Notes: generated by a model from the letters alone, not told the origin. A stretch of DNA of 64,000 nucleotides from Arhodomonas sp051195215 (GCF_051195215.1 NZ_JBNAZM010000004.1:62001-126000), one strand, 5' to 3'; positions 7,919-16,672 are shown, counted from the stretch's first letter. A program made the numbers and translations.

Positions 7919-9631
7919 TCACCACGAGTTCGGTGGTGTGAACGTCGAGCTCTCGGCCTCGACGCGAATGGCACGGAAGGTCACCCTCATGTTGGATAGC
8001 CACTGCGCTTCCGTTTTCGGGGGGCAGGGGTCGCCGCCGCAGATGCCGGTCTTGGGATCGGAGAAGCCCAGGCCTTCGGTCACGAACTGGGACCGGTCCA
8101 TTTGCACGCCCTGGGATTCGGCGAACTCGATGACCGTATCCCGAACCGAAACCGCACGGCTGCGGCTCAGGTTACGTGCGGCCTGCCGGATGGAGCGCAG
8201 CGTGCTCAGGCTGGCGCCCTTTTTCTTCTTCTTGAGATAAGACAGGGGGTCGGCATGGCCCTCCACGGTGAAGATCGCGCCGCCATACTTCGACGCGGCT
8301 TCCACGATGGTCGTGAACTCCTCGCGGTATTCGGAGATCGGGAAGCTCGACTGGTTCGGTTTGAAATGGATCTCGAACGAGGCGATCGTCTTGCGGTCGA
8401 GCTGTCCCTGCTTGCGTTGCTCGCTGACCATCTTCGCGGCTTCGTTCTGGTCGAACGAGGGCAGCTCCACGCGGCGCTTGTCGAAGACACCCTCGGCCAG
8501 GGCCGCGTAGTCGTAGCCCGCCATCTCGATCTCGTGTGCACTGTCGAGCACGCCGAGCGGCACCAGGACGTTGGCGATGTCCGCGTTGACGTTGCGGAAC
8601 GAGCGCGGGTGATCATCCCGGGCCCAGTCCACGTTGCCCTGCATGCCCGACGTCTCCACCGTCGACCACATCGTTTTCGCCGCCTCGGTGGCCGAGCTGT
8701 CGCCGAGCAGGTGCGTTGCCACCGCCTCCCAGTCGACGATCAGTTTCTTCACGTCCTCACGGGCCTGTTCCTCGGCACGGAACAGCGCGGAGACGAATCG
8801 CTTCACCTGTTCTGGGTTCGCTTCGAGGTAGTCCGAACGCACCGCGTAGACTTCCGAGACGGCCCGGTTGGCGGCTTGTGTCGAGAACAGGATCTCCGCA
8901 CCCTTGACCGAACCTTCGGCGCCGGTCCCGGTTTCGCCGCCACTGGTGAGCACGTTGGCGTCGGGGCGGAAGACCAGCGCCGCATCGATGCCGTCGTCGC
9001 GGTAGAAGTGTCCGCCGGGCGTCGCATCCCCGAACCCGGTTTGCGCGTCGGTGTAAACGAGCGTCGGCTGCTGCCACGAGTCGCCGGCGTCGCTCACTTG
9101 CTTTTTCGCCGCGGCGAGAACGCTCGCGAGCAGGTCCGTCTGGGGCCCATGAGCTTCCAGCACGATCGTGGCTCCGGAGAGATCGGCGAGGTCGTCGATC
9201 CGGTCGCGGGCGACCAGCGCGTCAGCGCCCGTGGACCAACCGTGCTGATAGATCACCACCATCGCGGTGCGCTCATCGGCTTCGGTGACCGCTGCCGCCA
9301 TCTGCAGCTGCGCCTGGGTGCCGCGCAGAACGGGGCTCTCGCAGCTCAGGTAGGCATCGAGTTGGCCGGCAAGATCGTTCTCGCGCCAGAGCTCGACGTC
9401 AAGGTCCTGCTGGTCGAAAGGGCTGCCGCCGTCGGTCTCGAGCGTGTAGCCGTTGCCGTAGAGCGGGACGAGGTCGACGCCGGAGCTGCGTAGCGGCACG
9501 CGCAACGTGTCGCTGGAACGGCACGCGCGCACGCTCGCGTCGACCTTATCGGCGAGCGGTTGCTCCGGCGCAGCGTGTACCGCGCTGATAGCGAGCGCCG
9601 CAGCCATGGCAAACGTGGTTCGCAAATGCAT
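7919..9631 (-). CDS. Fusion of a periplasmic substrate-binding domain to an OmpA-like peptidoglycan-binding domain
   Basis: A 570-residue exported protein (signal peptide 1-20, HAAP). Residues about 40-400 have a type-2 binding-protein character (GSPFDQQDLDVELW, SGATIVLEA, LEANPEQVKRFVSALFRAEEQA), as in nitrate/sulfonate/phosphate-type binding proteins. From about 415 to the end the chain follows an OmpA-family plan: FEIHFKPNQSSF, TVEGHADPLSYL, and a helix with ARNLSRSRAVSVRD, then VTEGLG. An insert with two cysteines (GICGGDPCPP) follows. The OmpA part would tether a solute sensor to peptidoglycan. AGGAG lies nine bases before the ATG. The ligand is unknown. Confidence 0.75.
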   Translation of the reverse strand: MHLRTTFAMAAALAISAVHAAPEQPLADKVDASVRACRSSDTLRVPLRSSGVDLVPLYGNGYTLETDGGSPFDQQDLDVELWRENDLAGQLDAYLSCESPVLRGTQAQLQMAAAVTEADERTAMVVIYQHGWSTGADALVARDRIDDLADLSGATIVLEAHGPQTDLLASVLAAAKKQVSDAGDSWQQPTLVYTDAQTGFGDATPGGHFYRDDGIDAALVFRPDANVLTSGGETGTGAEGSVKGAEILFSTQAANRAVSEVYAVRSDYLEANPEQVKRFVSALFRAEEQAREDVKKLIVDWEAVATHLLGDSSATEAAKTMWSTVETSGMQGNVDWARDDHPRSFRNVNADIANVLVPLGVLDSAHEIEMAGYDYAALAEGVFDKRRVELPSFDQNEAAKMVSEQRKQGQLDRKTIASFEIHFKPNQSSFPISEYREEFTTIVEAASKYGGAIFTVEGHADPLSYLKKKKKGASLSTLRSIRQAARNLSRSRAVSVRDTVIEFAESQGVQMDRSQFVTEGLGFSDPKTGICGGDPCPPKTEAQWLSNMRVTFRAIRVEAESSTFTPPNSW

Positions 9632-9657
9632 GGACGACTCCTGGGTGTGGAAACGGG

Positions 9658-10086
9658 TCAGGGGTTGAGCCGAACCTCGGCGCGACTCAGGCGGCGCTGG
9701 TAACCGCGTTCGCCTTCACCCCCGCGTTGCTCGAGCGGTTCGGCACCGCCCATGGAGTGCGTCTCCAGGCGGTCGGTGGCGATGCCGGCATCACGCAGCG
9801 TCTGTGCGACCGCTTCGGCGCGATCGAGCCCGAGAGCCTGGTTGGCTTCGGGGTCGCCACGGGTGCCCGTGTGGCCGATGACGACGGCGTCGTAAGCCGG
9901 CTGGCGGGCCATGATCGCGGCGATTTGGTCGACCTGGCGTTCGCCGGTTTCGGACAGGCTGGTGCCGCTGGCGAAATCCACCGTATAGCGGCGCGGATAA
10001 TGGTCGCGCCCGGCATAGTCCAGACCGAGCGCGGCGACCACGGCGATGAGCACGAGGGCAAGCCCGAAATAGCGCTTCGGATTCAT
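9658..10086 (-). CDS. OmpA-family protein anchored by an N-terminal membrane segment
   Basis: A 142-residue protein. One transmembrane or uncleaved signal segment (residues 6-24) leads into a compact OmpA domain: YTVDFASGTS, then VIGHTGTRGDPEAN with the conserved G-H-T/A-D-like loop, ALGLDRAEAVAQTL, and the final SRAEVRLNP. It would bind peptidoglycan from the inner membrane side. The gene lies 15 bases after telA and 26 bases before the binding-protein/OmpA fusion, so the operon supplies two separate peptidoglycan-binding modules. Confidence 0.8.
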   Translation of the reverse strand: MNPKRYFGLALVLIAVVAALGLDYAGRDHYPRRYTVDFASGTSLSETGERQVDQIAAIMARQPAYDAVVIGHTGTRGDPEANQALGLDRAEAVAQTLRDAGIATDRLETHSMGGAEPLEQRGGEGERGYQRRLSRAEVRLNP

Positions 10087-10101
10087 TGCGGTCGTTCGGC
10101 G

Positions 10102-11331
10102 TCAGATGTCGAGGCGTGCAGCCGCCGCCGCATCGCTGGTGCTTACGGTTTCGCGCGCCTCTTCGCGCTGCACCCGGTCGAGGCGTTCGCGTGCCTCGCC
10201 GATCTCGCCCTCAAGGGTTTCGACGGTCTGCTTCATGCTTGCCAGCGCCCGGGTCTTGTAGTCGGACATCTCGTCCATCGCGGCGTAGATGTTGGTGAAA
10301 GCGGCGCTTAGCTTGTCCATATCCAGGGTCGAGCCCGCGGCCTGCTCGTGGATCTGGGCCGATTGTTCCTTCATGAGCTCACTGGTGCCCTGGATCAGAT
10401 CGCTCGTCGTCTGGTTCAGCGCCTGGATCTGCTCGAGCACGAGGCGCTGGTTGGTGAGAGCCTGGGCGACGATCGTCGCCGTGCGCAACGCCGAGATGGT
10501 GACACTGGTGGCCCGCTCTACACCCTTGATGAGCTCCAGATTGTTCTTCCGGATCATGTCCAGCGCCATGTAGCCCTGGATGGATACCGCGAGCTGGCTC
10601 TGCAGATCCTGGACCTTCTGGCGGGTGTAGAACAGCAGCTCTTCGCGCACGGCCTTGGCCTTCTGCGCGTTCTGGCTCTCGATCTCCGCGACCCGTTTCT
10701 CCAGCGCGGCATCGATCTGCCTGCCCAGGTAGACGTACTCCTCGAGCTTTTGCATGACCTCCCAGAGGTGGCGCTTCTCTTCCTCGATGGAGGCGTTGTC
10801 GCGTTGGAGCTCATCGCGCCCGTGGTACAGCGACTGGATGATGGCGTCGATATGGCTCTGAGCGGACTGGTATTCGCGGAAGTAGTCGCGCAGCTTGTTG
10901 CCCCAGGGAATGAATCCGAACAGCTTCTTGGGCTCGAAGAGGTTACCGCGTGTCGACGGGTCCAGCTCCTCGACGACACTGCGCAGCTCGAGCAAGGACT
11001 TGGAGACGTCGCTGTCACCCGAAAGCGCGCCCTGGTCCATCGCCTTGACCGGCTTGTCCAGCAGGCGGTTGGAGACGTTGGCCGCCTCGCGGATGTAATC
11101 GTTGCCCATCTGGTGGGCGCTCTGAACCGCTCCCTTGAAAGCGTCGCTCTCGGGTTCGGCGGCGACTATCGCGTCCACGAATTCGGTGGCGCGCTCGGCG
11201 AGCTCCTGCTGGCGCCCTTCGGCGACGGGCACCTTGTGCTCGGCCTCCTCCGGCGCGACCTTGGCCGGCGGTGCCGGCGGCTGGAGCGCGTCCCCGTCCC
11301 CCTGCCTGGCAGTGTCCGTCTCCGCGTCCAT
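10102..11331 (-). CDS. TelA-family (toxic anion resistance) protein
   Basis: A 409-residue protein without a signal peptide. After an acidic/proline-rich start (1-45) it is almost wholly helical with long coiled-coil stretches. The core has family features such as the segment around FGFIPWGNKLRDYFREYQSAQ (about 138-158), LWEVMQKLEEYV, and the TATIVAQALTNQRLVLEQI region. TelA proteins were named for tellurite resistance but are now seen more as parts of envelope-stress modules; the mechanism is unclear. It is the first gene of the minus-strand operon, with the ATG at 11329-11331 right after a 15-base tandem repeat. Confidence 0.85.
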   Translation of the reverse strand: MDAETDTARQGDGDALQPPAPPAKVAPEEAEHKVPVAEGRQQELAERATEFVDAIVAAEPESDAFKGAVQSAHQMGNDYIREAANVSNRLLDKPVKAMDQGALSGDSDVSKSLLELRSVVEELDPSTRGNLFEPKKLFGFIPWGNKLRDYFREYQSAQSHIDAIIQSLYHGRDELQRDNASIEEEKRHLWEVMQKLEEYVYLGRQIDAALEKRVAEIESQNAQKAKAVREELLFYTRQKVQDLQSQLAVSIQGYMALDMIRKNNLELIKGVERATSVTISALRTATIVAQALTNQRLVLEQIQALNQTTSDLIQGTSELMKEQSAQIHEQAAGSTLDMDKLSAAFTNIYAAMDEMSDYKTRALASMKQTVETLEGEIGEARERLDRVQREEARETVSTSDAAAAARLDI

Positions 11332-11843
11332 CGCTGTATCTCCCAGTCGGATATTATCCAGTCGGATATTATTATGTCAGTCCGCATCCGCGCGGATGCA
11401 TGCGTTAGGGCAGCACAAGAATGCGGGGATCGGGTGCGTACTGCAACCGCGCGCGTCGCCTCCTCCAGGCCGCCCCCGCGGATGTGGCCTATCGACATCC
11501 TAATGAAGGTCGCTTCCGAGGCTCAAATGTGGTCGCCGATGGGACGCGATGCGACTTGGCAACCCCGACGACTCCGGGGAGTGGGTATCGTGCGCGTACT
11601 GCGATGTCCTGCCCGTCGACCTCATGGCCAATGCGTCGTTGATCAGGGGGAGTGGACGGTGCGGGCGACGTGCGGGCTTGCGTTGACGAGTACTCGTTGC
11701 CAAGCTCGCCCTCGCAACGGCGCGCCCATTGGGGGGGGGGGCGTGGGCCTCGCGCGGGAACGGTGTTGTCCGCGCGGACACTTGAATGTTGCTGCGTGTC
11801 GAGAAAGCGTAGCGATGGCGTGGCAGCGCGAACGCGTTCGGTG
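11332..11843. other. Divergent intergenic region between telA and dusA
   Basis: About 510 bases without a credible gene. Besides the tandem repeat before telA it holds a run of eleven G at 11731-11741. A perfect 12-base palindrome CGAACGCGTTCG lies at 11829-11840, directly before the dusA start codons. Reading frames through this stretch, including one that would extend DusA upstream to 11652, have no family resemblance. Promoters for both operons must lie here, but I could not place them with confidence. Confidence 0.5.
11343..11372 (-). repeat. Perfect 15-base tandem repeat in front of telA
   Basis: The sequence ccagtcggatattat occurs twice head to tail at 11343-11357 and 11358-11372. On the telA coding strand the junction creates GGATAATATCC, a palindrome with five-base arms around one base. 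The repeat ends 11 bases before the telA start codon. It could be an operator, or AT-rich copies of a -10 element (TAATAT); the sequence alone does not decide. Confidence 0.7.
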
Positions 11844-12905
11844 ATGCAGGAAGTGGATACGATTACAGCTTCGCGAGCGCCTGGCTTGACGGGCAGCTCT
11901 GAGCAGGAACCGGGGCATGCGCCGGACCGGCGTCTTTCCATCGCGCCGATGATGGACTGGACCGACCGTCACGCGCGCTATCTGCTGCGTCTGATAAGCC
12001 GCCGGACGCTTCTGTATACCGAGATGGTGCCCGCGCAGGCACTGTGGCATGGCAAGGCCGAGCGCTTTCTGGCTTTTGATGCGGCGGAGCATCCGGTGGC
12101 GCTGCAGCTCGGCGGGTCCGATCCTGCACAGCTCGCCTACGGGGCCGAGCTGGGGGCGGCCTGGGGCTATGATGAGATCAATCTCAACTGCGGCTGCCCG
12201 AGTGATCGGGTGCAGTCGGGGCGTTTCGGCGCGTGCCTGATGGCGGAGCCGGCCCTGGTGGCGGAGCTGGTGGCTGCCATGCGCGGGGGGACGTCGCTGC
12301 CGGTGACCGTGAAGACGCGCATCGGCATCGACGATCTCGACGAGTACCGTCACCTGGCGCGTTTCGTGGAGACGGTGGCGGGGGCGGGCTGTCGGTCGTT
12401 CACTATCCACGCGCGTAAGGCCTGGCTGCACGGTCTCAGCCCCAAGGAGAACCGGGACATTCCGCCCCTGGATTATGAGCGCGTCGCAAGGCTGAAGGAT
12501 GATTTCCCGGAGCTCGAGATCGTGCTCAACGGCGGCGTGAAGACGCTGGACGAGGCGGAAACGCTGTTGGAGCGCTTCGATGGCGTGATGATCGGCCGCG
12601 CGGGTTATCAGACGCCGTACCTCCTCGCTGAGGCGGATCGTCGCATTTTCGGGTTGTCCGCACCGGCGCCGGCACGGGAGGCGGTGGCCCGGCAGTACAT
12701 GGATTACGTCGCCCGCGAGCTCGAGGCGGGCGTCCGGCTGTCCCGCATGAGCCGCCATCTGGTCGGGCTGTTTCAGGGGCTGCCGGGCGCGCGCGCCTGG
12801 CGTCGCCATTTGAGTGAGTACGGGCCGCGGCGTGATGCCGGCGTCGATGTCATCGCCGAGGCCCTCGAGCACGTTGCCGTCCCGGCGATGCCGGCGAGTG
12901 CCTGA
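11844..12905 (+). CDS. dusA: tRNA-dihydrouridine(20/20a) synthase DusA
   Basis: A 353-residue flavoenzyme that reduces uridine 20/20a in tRNA. The order of motifs is that of DusA: SIAPMMDWTDRHAR, LYTEMV, LQLGGSDP, NLNCGCPSDRV with the catalytic cysteine, VKTRIGID, FTIHARKAWLHGLSPKENR (a DusA signature), LNGGV and VMIGRAGYQ. The ATG at 11844 follows a GTG in the same frame, and either could serve. The first 30 residues before RRLSIAP are not conserved, so an even later start is possible. It is followed by the convergent tatD. Confidence 0.93.
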   Translation: MQEVDTITASRAPGLTGSSEQEPGHAPDRRLSIAPMMDWTDRHARYLLRLISRRTLLYTEMVPAQALWHGKAERFLAFDAAEHPVALQLGGSDPAQLAYGAELGAAWGYDEINLNCGCPSDRVQSGRFGACLMAEPALVAELVAAMRGGTSLPVTVKTRIGIDDLDEYRHLARFVETVAGAGCRSFTIHARKAWLHGLSPKENRDIPPLDYERVARLKDDFPELEIVLNGGVKTLDEAETLLERFDGVMIGRAGYQTPYLLAEADRRIFGLSAPAPAREAVARQYMDYVARELEAGVRLSRMSRHLVGLFQGLPGARAWRRHLSEYGPRRDAGVDVIAEALEHVAVPAMPASA

Positions 12906-12926
12906 AGGGCCGGTGACGTTGAGCGT

Positions 12927-13724
12927 CTAGCCCAACCGGAAGAAGCGCCGCGCGTTCGCCGTGGTGCGCTCTGCCAGGGCAGCAGGGTCCTCGCCGCGGA
13001 GCTCCGCCAGGCGCCTGGCGATGTGGGGCAGAAAAGCGGGCTCGTTGCGGCCGCCGGCCGGTTTCGGTTTGAGATCGCGTGGCGGCAGAAAGGGCGCGTC
13101 GGTTTCTATCAGTAGCCGCTCGGGGGGGATGTCCGCGATGCAGGCGCGCAGGGCGTCACCGCGGCGCTCGTCGCAGATCCAGCCAGTCACGCCGATATGG
13201 CAGTCGAGATCGAGCAGGGGCCAGAGAACTTCGCGGCCGTCGGTGAAACAGTGCACGACGGCATCGACCAGTGAATCCCGGTAGTCGGCGAGAATGGCGG
13301 TGAACCGCTCGGCGGCATCCCGCTGGTGGAGAAAGACCGGCAACCCGTGCTCGGCGGCGATCTCGAGCTGGGCGGCGAATGCGCGTTCCTGTGCCGGCCG
13401 CGGGGAGAAGTCGCGGTTGAAGTCGAGGCCGGTTTCGCCGATGGCGACCACCGCCCCGTGTCGCTGGAGCTCGCGCAGGTCGCCGTCGACCTCGGCGGAC
13501 CAGTCCGCGGCATGGTGTGGATGGACTCCCGCAGTGCTGCTGCATCCCGAGGCGGCGCTCGCGTAATCGGCAGCGGCGCGAGACCCCGCCAGATCGACGC
13601 CGGTGAGTATCATGTGTACGACGCCGGCCTCGCGGGCGCGCTCGGCGACCGCCTCGCGGTCCTGCGCGAAGCGTCGATGGGTGAGGTTGACCCCGATGTC
13701 GACCAGCGGGCTTAGCGGTTCCAT
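12927..13724 (-). CDS. tatD: TatD-family metal-dependent hydrolase/DNase
   Basis: A 265-residue TIM-barrel hydrolase. DIGVNLTH gives the family's first metal-binding region, with H/D/N variation at the HxD position. It is followed by GVHPHH, IGETGLDFNRDF (metal-bridging glutamate), VFLHQRDA, VVHCFTDG and LIETDAPFLPP (final aspartate). The variant N-terminal motif and the closing NARRFFRLG fit TatD itself rather than YcfH or YjjV. Members act as 3'-5' exonucleases in DNA repair and turnover. It is divergent from the acyl-CoA ligase, 61 bases away. Confidence 0.9.
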   Translation of the reverse strand: MEPLSPLVDIGVNLTHRRFAQDREAVAERAREAGVVHMILTGVDLAGSRAAADYASAASGCSSTAGVHPHHAADWSAEVDGDLRELQRHGAVVAIGETGLDFNRDFSPRPAQERAFAAQLEIAAEHGLPVFLHQRDAAERFTAILADYRDSLVDAVVHCFTDGREVLWPLLDLDCHIGVTGWICDERRGDALRACIADIPPERLLIETDAPFLPPRDLKPKPAGGRNEPAFLPHIARRLAELRGEDPAALAERTTANARRFFRLG

Positions 13725-13785
13725 TCACGCCTCCGGTTGTCGATGATCGGGGCATGGTACGAAGGAAGCCGATACTGGGGAAGCC

Positions 13786-15372
13786 ATGACACGCAGCGAT
13801 ATTGACTGGAACCGCCTGCCGATGGACTGGGTCGGTAACTGGTCGGGCCGACGTGCAGCACTCACGCCGGCGCGCGAGGCGCTCGTCGACGTGGTGGGCG
13901 GCCGGCGCTGGCGTTATGCGGAGCTGGACGCATGGGCGTGTCGCCTTGGCAACTGGCTGACCGATACCCTGGGTATCGCGCCCGGTGAACGTGTGGCGCT
14001 CATCGCCCGGAACGTGCCCGAGGCCGTGGCAGTGTATCTCGCCTGCGGCAAGCTCGGCGTGGTTCTCGTGCCGTTGAGTCACCGCCTCACCGCCGGCGAC
14101 ATCGCCGAGCTCACCGAGCGTAGCGGCGCTCGCGCGGTTCTTTTGGACCCGGCGCTCGGCGAGGCGCCGCTGGCGGGCCTATCCGCGGGTACCGCCGTGG
14201 TCCCGATGGACGCGGAGTGGGAAGCGCGGGTCGGGGGTGCCTCGGTAGCGGAGTGCAACCGGCCGCTTGCCCTGGAAGATCCGTTTCTCTACGTGCATAC
14301 GGGCGGCAGCACCGGCACTCCCAAGCTCTGCGAAATTTCCCACCGACAGATGGTGTGGAACTCCGTGGAGCTGATCGCCTCCAGTGTCGACGGACTGGGC
14401 GCCCGGCGCGAGCTCGTGTTGTTCCCCCTCTACCACATCGGTGGCTGGAACACCGTGACGCCGGTTTTCCATGCCGGCGGGTGCGTCGTGCTGCTGCCGG
14501 CATTCGACCCTGCCGCCGTTCTGGCGGCGATAGCGGCCGAGTCGGTCAACCACTTCGGGGCGGTGGAGACCATGCTGCATGCTCTGAGCGCCCACGAGAC
14601 GTTCGCGCAGAGCGACCTGAGCTCCCTTGCGGCCATCACGACAGCGGGAGCACCCTGTAGCGATGCGGCCATGGCGCCTTTCCGGGCGCGCGGTGTCGCC
14701 GTTGGCCAGTCCTACGGCCAGACCGAAGCCGGTCCGTCGAACTTCATCCACCTCGGCCGTGAGGACGACCCCGGGGCGCTCGAGCGGTTCTCCCAGAGCG
14801 TGGGAACGAGCTTCCTGCACTGTGACTACCGAATTGTCGGCGAATCGGGCTGCGCGTTGCCGGCGGGGGAGGTGGGTGAGCTGTGGTTGCGCAGCCCGCA
14901 CGCCTTCGAAGGCTACGTCGGCGATCCCGAGCGGTCCCGGCAGGTTCTCGATGCCGACGGCTGGGTGCACACGGGGGATCTGGCGCGGGCCGATGAGGGT
15001 GGCCGCGTGTATATCGTCGGCCGCGTGGACAACATGTTCGTCAGTGGCGGTGAGAACATCGCGCCGGAGGAGATCGAGCGGGTGCTGCTGGCACATCCGC
15101 GCATTGCGCAGGTGGCGGTGTATGCGAGCCCGGATGCTCACTGGGGGACCGTGCCGGCGGCCGTGGTAGTGGCGTCCGCGGGGGCGTCTGCGCCGGATGC
15201 CGAGGCGCTCGATGCGTGGCTCGAGGGGCGGCTCGCCCGCTTCAAGCGCCCGAGACGTTACCATGTAGTCGATGAGCTGCCGCTGACAGGGGCGGGCAAA
15301 ATCGATCGCGAAGCGCTGCGCCGGCGGCATGGCGGTGCAGCACCGGGATTCAGTGGAGCGAAGGAGACATGA
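13786..15372 (+). CDS. AMP-forming acyl-CoA synthetase
   Basis: A 528-residue ANL-superfamily ligase that activates a carboxylic acid as the adenylate and then the CoA thioester. Motifs in order: HTGGSTGTPK (phosphate-binding loop, near residue 172), GQTEAGPS, TGDLARADEGG, GRVDNMFVSGGENIAPEEIE and the C-terminal lysine in TGAGKIDR. The sequence is closest to the medium/long-chain or aryl acid branch; the substrate cannot be read from it. It overlaps thiD by four bases and heads a chain of overlapping genes (thiD, Rrf2 regulator, ferredoxin), an unusual combination. Confidence 0.85.
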   Translation: MTRSDIDWNRLPMDWVGNWSGRRAALTPAREALVDVVGGRRWRYAELDAWACRLGNWLTDTLGIAPGERVALIARNVPEAVAVYLACGKLGVVLVPLSHRLTAGDIAELTERSGARAVLLDPALGEAPLAGLSAGTAVVPMDAEWEARVGGASVAECNRPLALEDPFLYVHTGGSTGTPKLCEISHRQMVWNSVELIASSVDGLGARRELVLFPLYHIGGWNTVTPVFHAGGCVVLLPAFDPAAVLAAIAAESVNHFGAVETMLHALSAHETFAQSDLSSLAAITTAGAPCSDAAMAPFRARGVAVGQSYGQTEAGPSNFIHLGREDDPGALERFSQSVGTSFLHCDYRIVGESGCALPAGEVGELWLRSPHAFEGYVGDPERSRQVLDADGWVHTGDLARADEGGRVYIVGRVDNMFVSGGENIAPEEIERVLLAHPRIAQVAVYASPDAHWGTVPAAVVVASAGASAPDAEALDAWLEGRLARFKRPRRYHVVDELPLTGAGKIDREALRRRHGGAAPGFSGAKET

Positions 15373-16187
15373 CACAGGCACGGGTTCTCATCGTTGCCGG
15401 TTCCGACTCCGGCGGCGGCGCCGGCATTCAGGCGGATATCAAGGCCGTGAGCGCCCTGAGCGGCTACGCGGCGACGGCGGTCACAGCGCTCACCGCCCAG
15501 AACACGCTGGGCGTGCAGGGCGTCTGGCCGGTACCCGCCGATTTCATAGCGGCGCAGATGCGCTCCGTGCTGGACGACATTGGTGCGGACTGTGTGAAGA
15601 CCGGCATGCTGCACGATGCCGAGGTGATCGATACGGTCGCGGACGGGCTCGCGGCGGGGGCGCCGGATGCGCCCCTCGTCGTCGACCCGGTGATGATCGC
15701 CCAAAGCGGGGACCGGCTCCTGCAGGAGGATGCGGTGACTGCCTTGAAGCAACGGCTGCTGGCGCGGGCAACGGTGATCACGCCGAACCTGCCGGAGGCC
15801 GAAGTGTTGCTGGGCCGGGACATCGTCGGCGCGGCCGCGCAGGAGGCGGCGGCGGAGGCGCTGCTCGACATCGGTTGCCGGGCGGTGTTGCTCAAGGGCG
15901 GGCACGCCGCGGCCACCGATACAGTGACCGACATTCTGGCGACGCGGGATGAGGTGGTGCGCCTGGTCTATCCGCGTATCGACACACGCAACAGTCATGG
16001 GACCGGGTGCACGCTCGCTTCGGCGATTGCCACCGGCCTGGCCCAGGGGCTCGCGATGGATGCGGCGGTGCGGCGGGCACGTCGCTATCTGCAGCGCGCC
16101 CTGGAGACCGCGCGACCGCTGGGTGCCGGTCATGGGCCCGTGAACCATCAGCACACGGTCGCTCCTTTCGATGGAGGCGGAGCATGA
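15369..16187 (+). CDS. thiD: Hydroxymethylpyrimidine/phosphomethylpyrimidine kinase
   Basis: A 272-residue ribokinase-fold kinase making HMP-pyrophosphate for thiamine synthesis. Family markers are AGSDSGGGAGIQADIK at the N-terminus, TALTAQNT, CVKTGML, VVDPVM, TPNLPEAE and the catalytic NSHGTGCTLASAIA. The start overlaps the acyl-CoA ligase stop (ATGA) and its own stop overlaps the Rrf2 gene start in the same way, so translation is probably coupled along the chain. No other thiamine gene is in the window. Confidence 0.95.
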   Translation: MTQARVLIVAGSDSGGGAGIQADIKAVSALSGYAATAVTALTAQNTLGVQGVWPVPADFIAAQMRSVLDDIGADCVKTGMLHDAEVIDTVADGLAAGAPDAPLVVDPVMIAQSGDRLLQEDAVTALKQRLLARATVITPNLPEAEVLLGRDIVGAAAQEAAAEALLDIGCRAVLLKGGHAAATDTVTDILATRDEVVRLVYPRIDTRNSHGTGCTLASAIATGLAQGLAMDAAVRRARRYLQRALETARPLGAGHGPVNHQHTVAPFDGGGA

Positions 16188-16672
16188 TCCGGCTCTCGGC
16201 AAAGAGCCGTTATGCGGTGAGCGCTTTGATGCACCTGGCCATTCACGGCGGCGAGGCGCCTGTCCGGCTGGCCGAGATTTCGGTGTGTCAGGGCATTTCG
16301 GTGTCGTATGTCGACCAGATCTTCACGAGGCTACGGGGTGCCGACCTGGTGCGCGGTGTGCCCGGGCCGCGGGGCGGTTACCGGCTCACACGCCCGGCCG
16401 CTGACATCAGCGTCGGCGAGGTCATTCGCGTGATGGAGGCGGGCCGGCGCGGCGAGCCACGGGGTGGCAGCGTATTGAGCCGGATCATCTGGCAGCGGCT
16501 CGGTGAGCGTCTGGATGCCTACGTGGACGGTCTGAGCCTTGCCGACTTCGTGCAACGGCCGCAGATCCGTGAGGCGATCTCGCGTCAGTACCAGGGCGGC
16601 CAGTGGCGGTGTGACGTCTGCGGCGCGCTTGCGCAGCGGCGCTCGCCCGGCGTGGGGGAGCTGCGTCCATGA
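16184..16672 (+). CDS. Rrf2-family transcriptional regulator
   Basis: A 162-residue protein with the Rrf2 winged-helix domain at the N-terminus: RLSAKSRYAVSALMHLA, LAEISVCQGISVSYVDQIFTRLRGADLVRGVPGPRGGYRLTRP. It resembles IscR, but the three closely spaced cysteines that hold the IscR 2Fe-2S cluster (around residues 92-104) are not present. Instead there is one cysteine in the DNA-binding part and a C-terminal WRCDVCGAL pair. It may sense iron-sulfur or redox state in another way. ATGA overlaps join it to thiD before and to the ferredoxin gene after. Confidence 0.88.
   Translation: MIRLSAKSRYAVSALMHLAIHGGEAPVRLAEISVCQGISVSYVDQIFTRLRGADLVRGVPGPRGGYRLTRPAADISVGEVIRVMEAGRRGEPRGGSVLSRIIWQRLGERLDAYVDGLSLADFVQRPQIREAISRQYQGGQWRCDVCGALAQRRSPGVGELRP

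Noticed and set aside
11652..11843. Upstream extension of DusA to 11652
   Set aside because: The extra 64 codons include translation of the G-tract and have no resemblance to DusA N-termini.
10348..11844. 498-codon plus-strand frame across telA
   Set aside because: Antisense to TelA and runs into noncoding sequence containing the repeat and G-tract; no family features.
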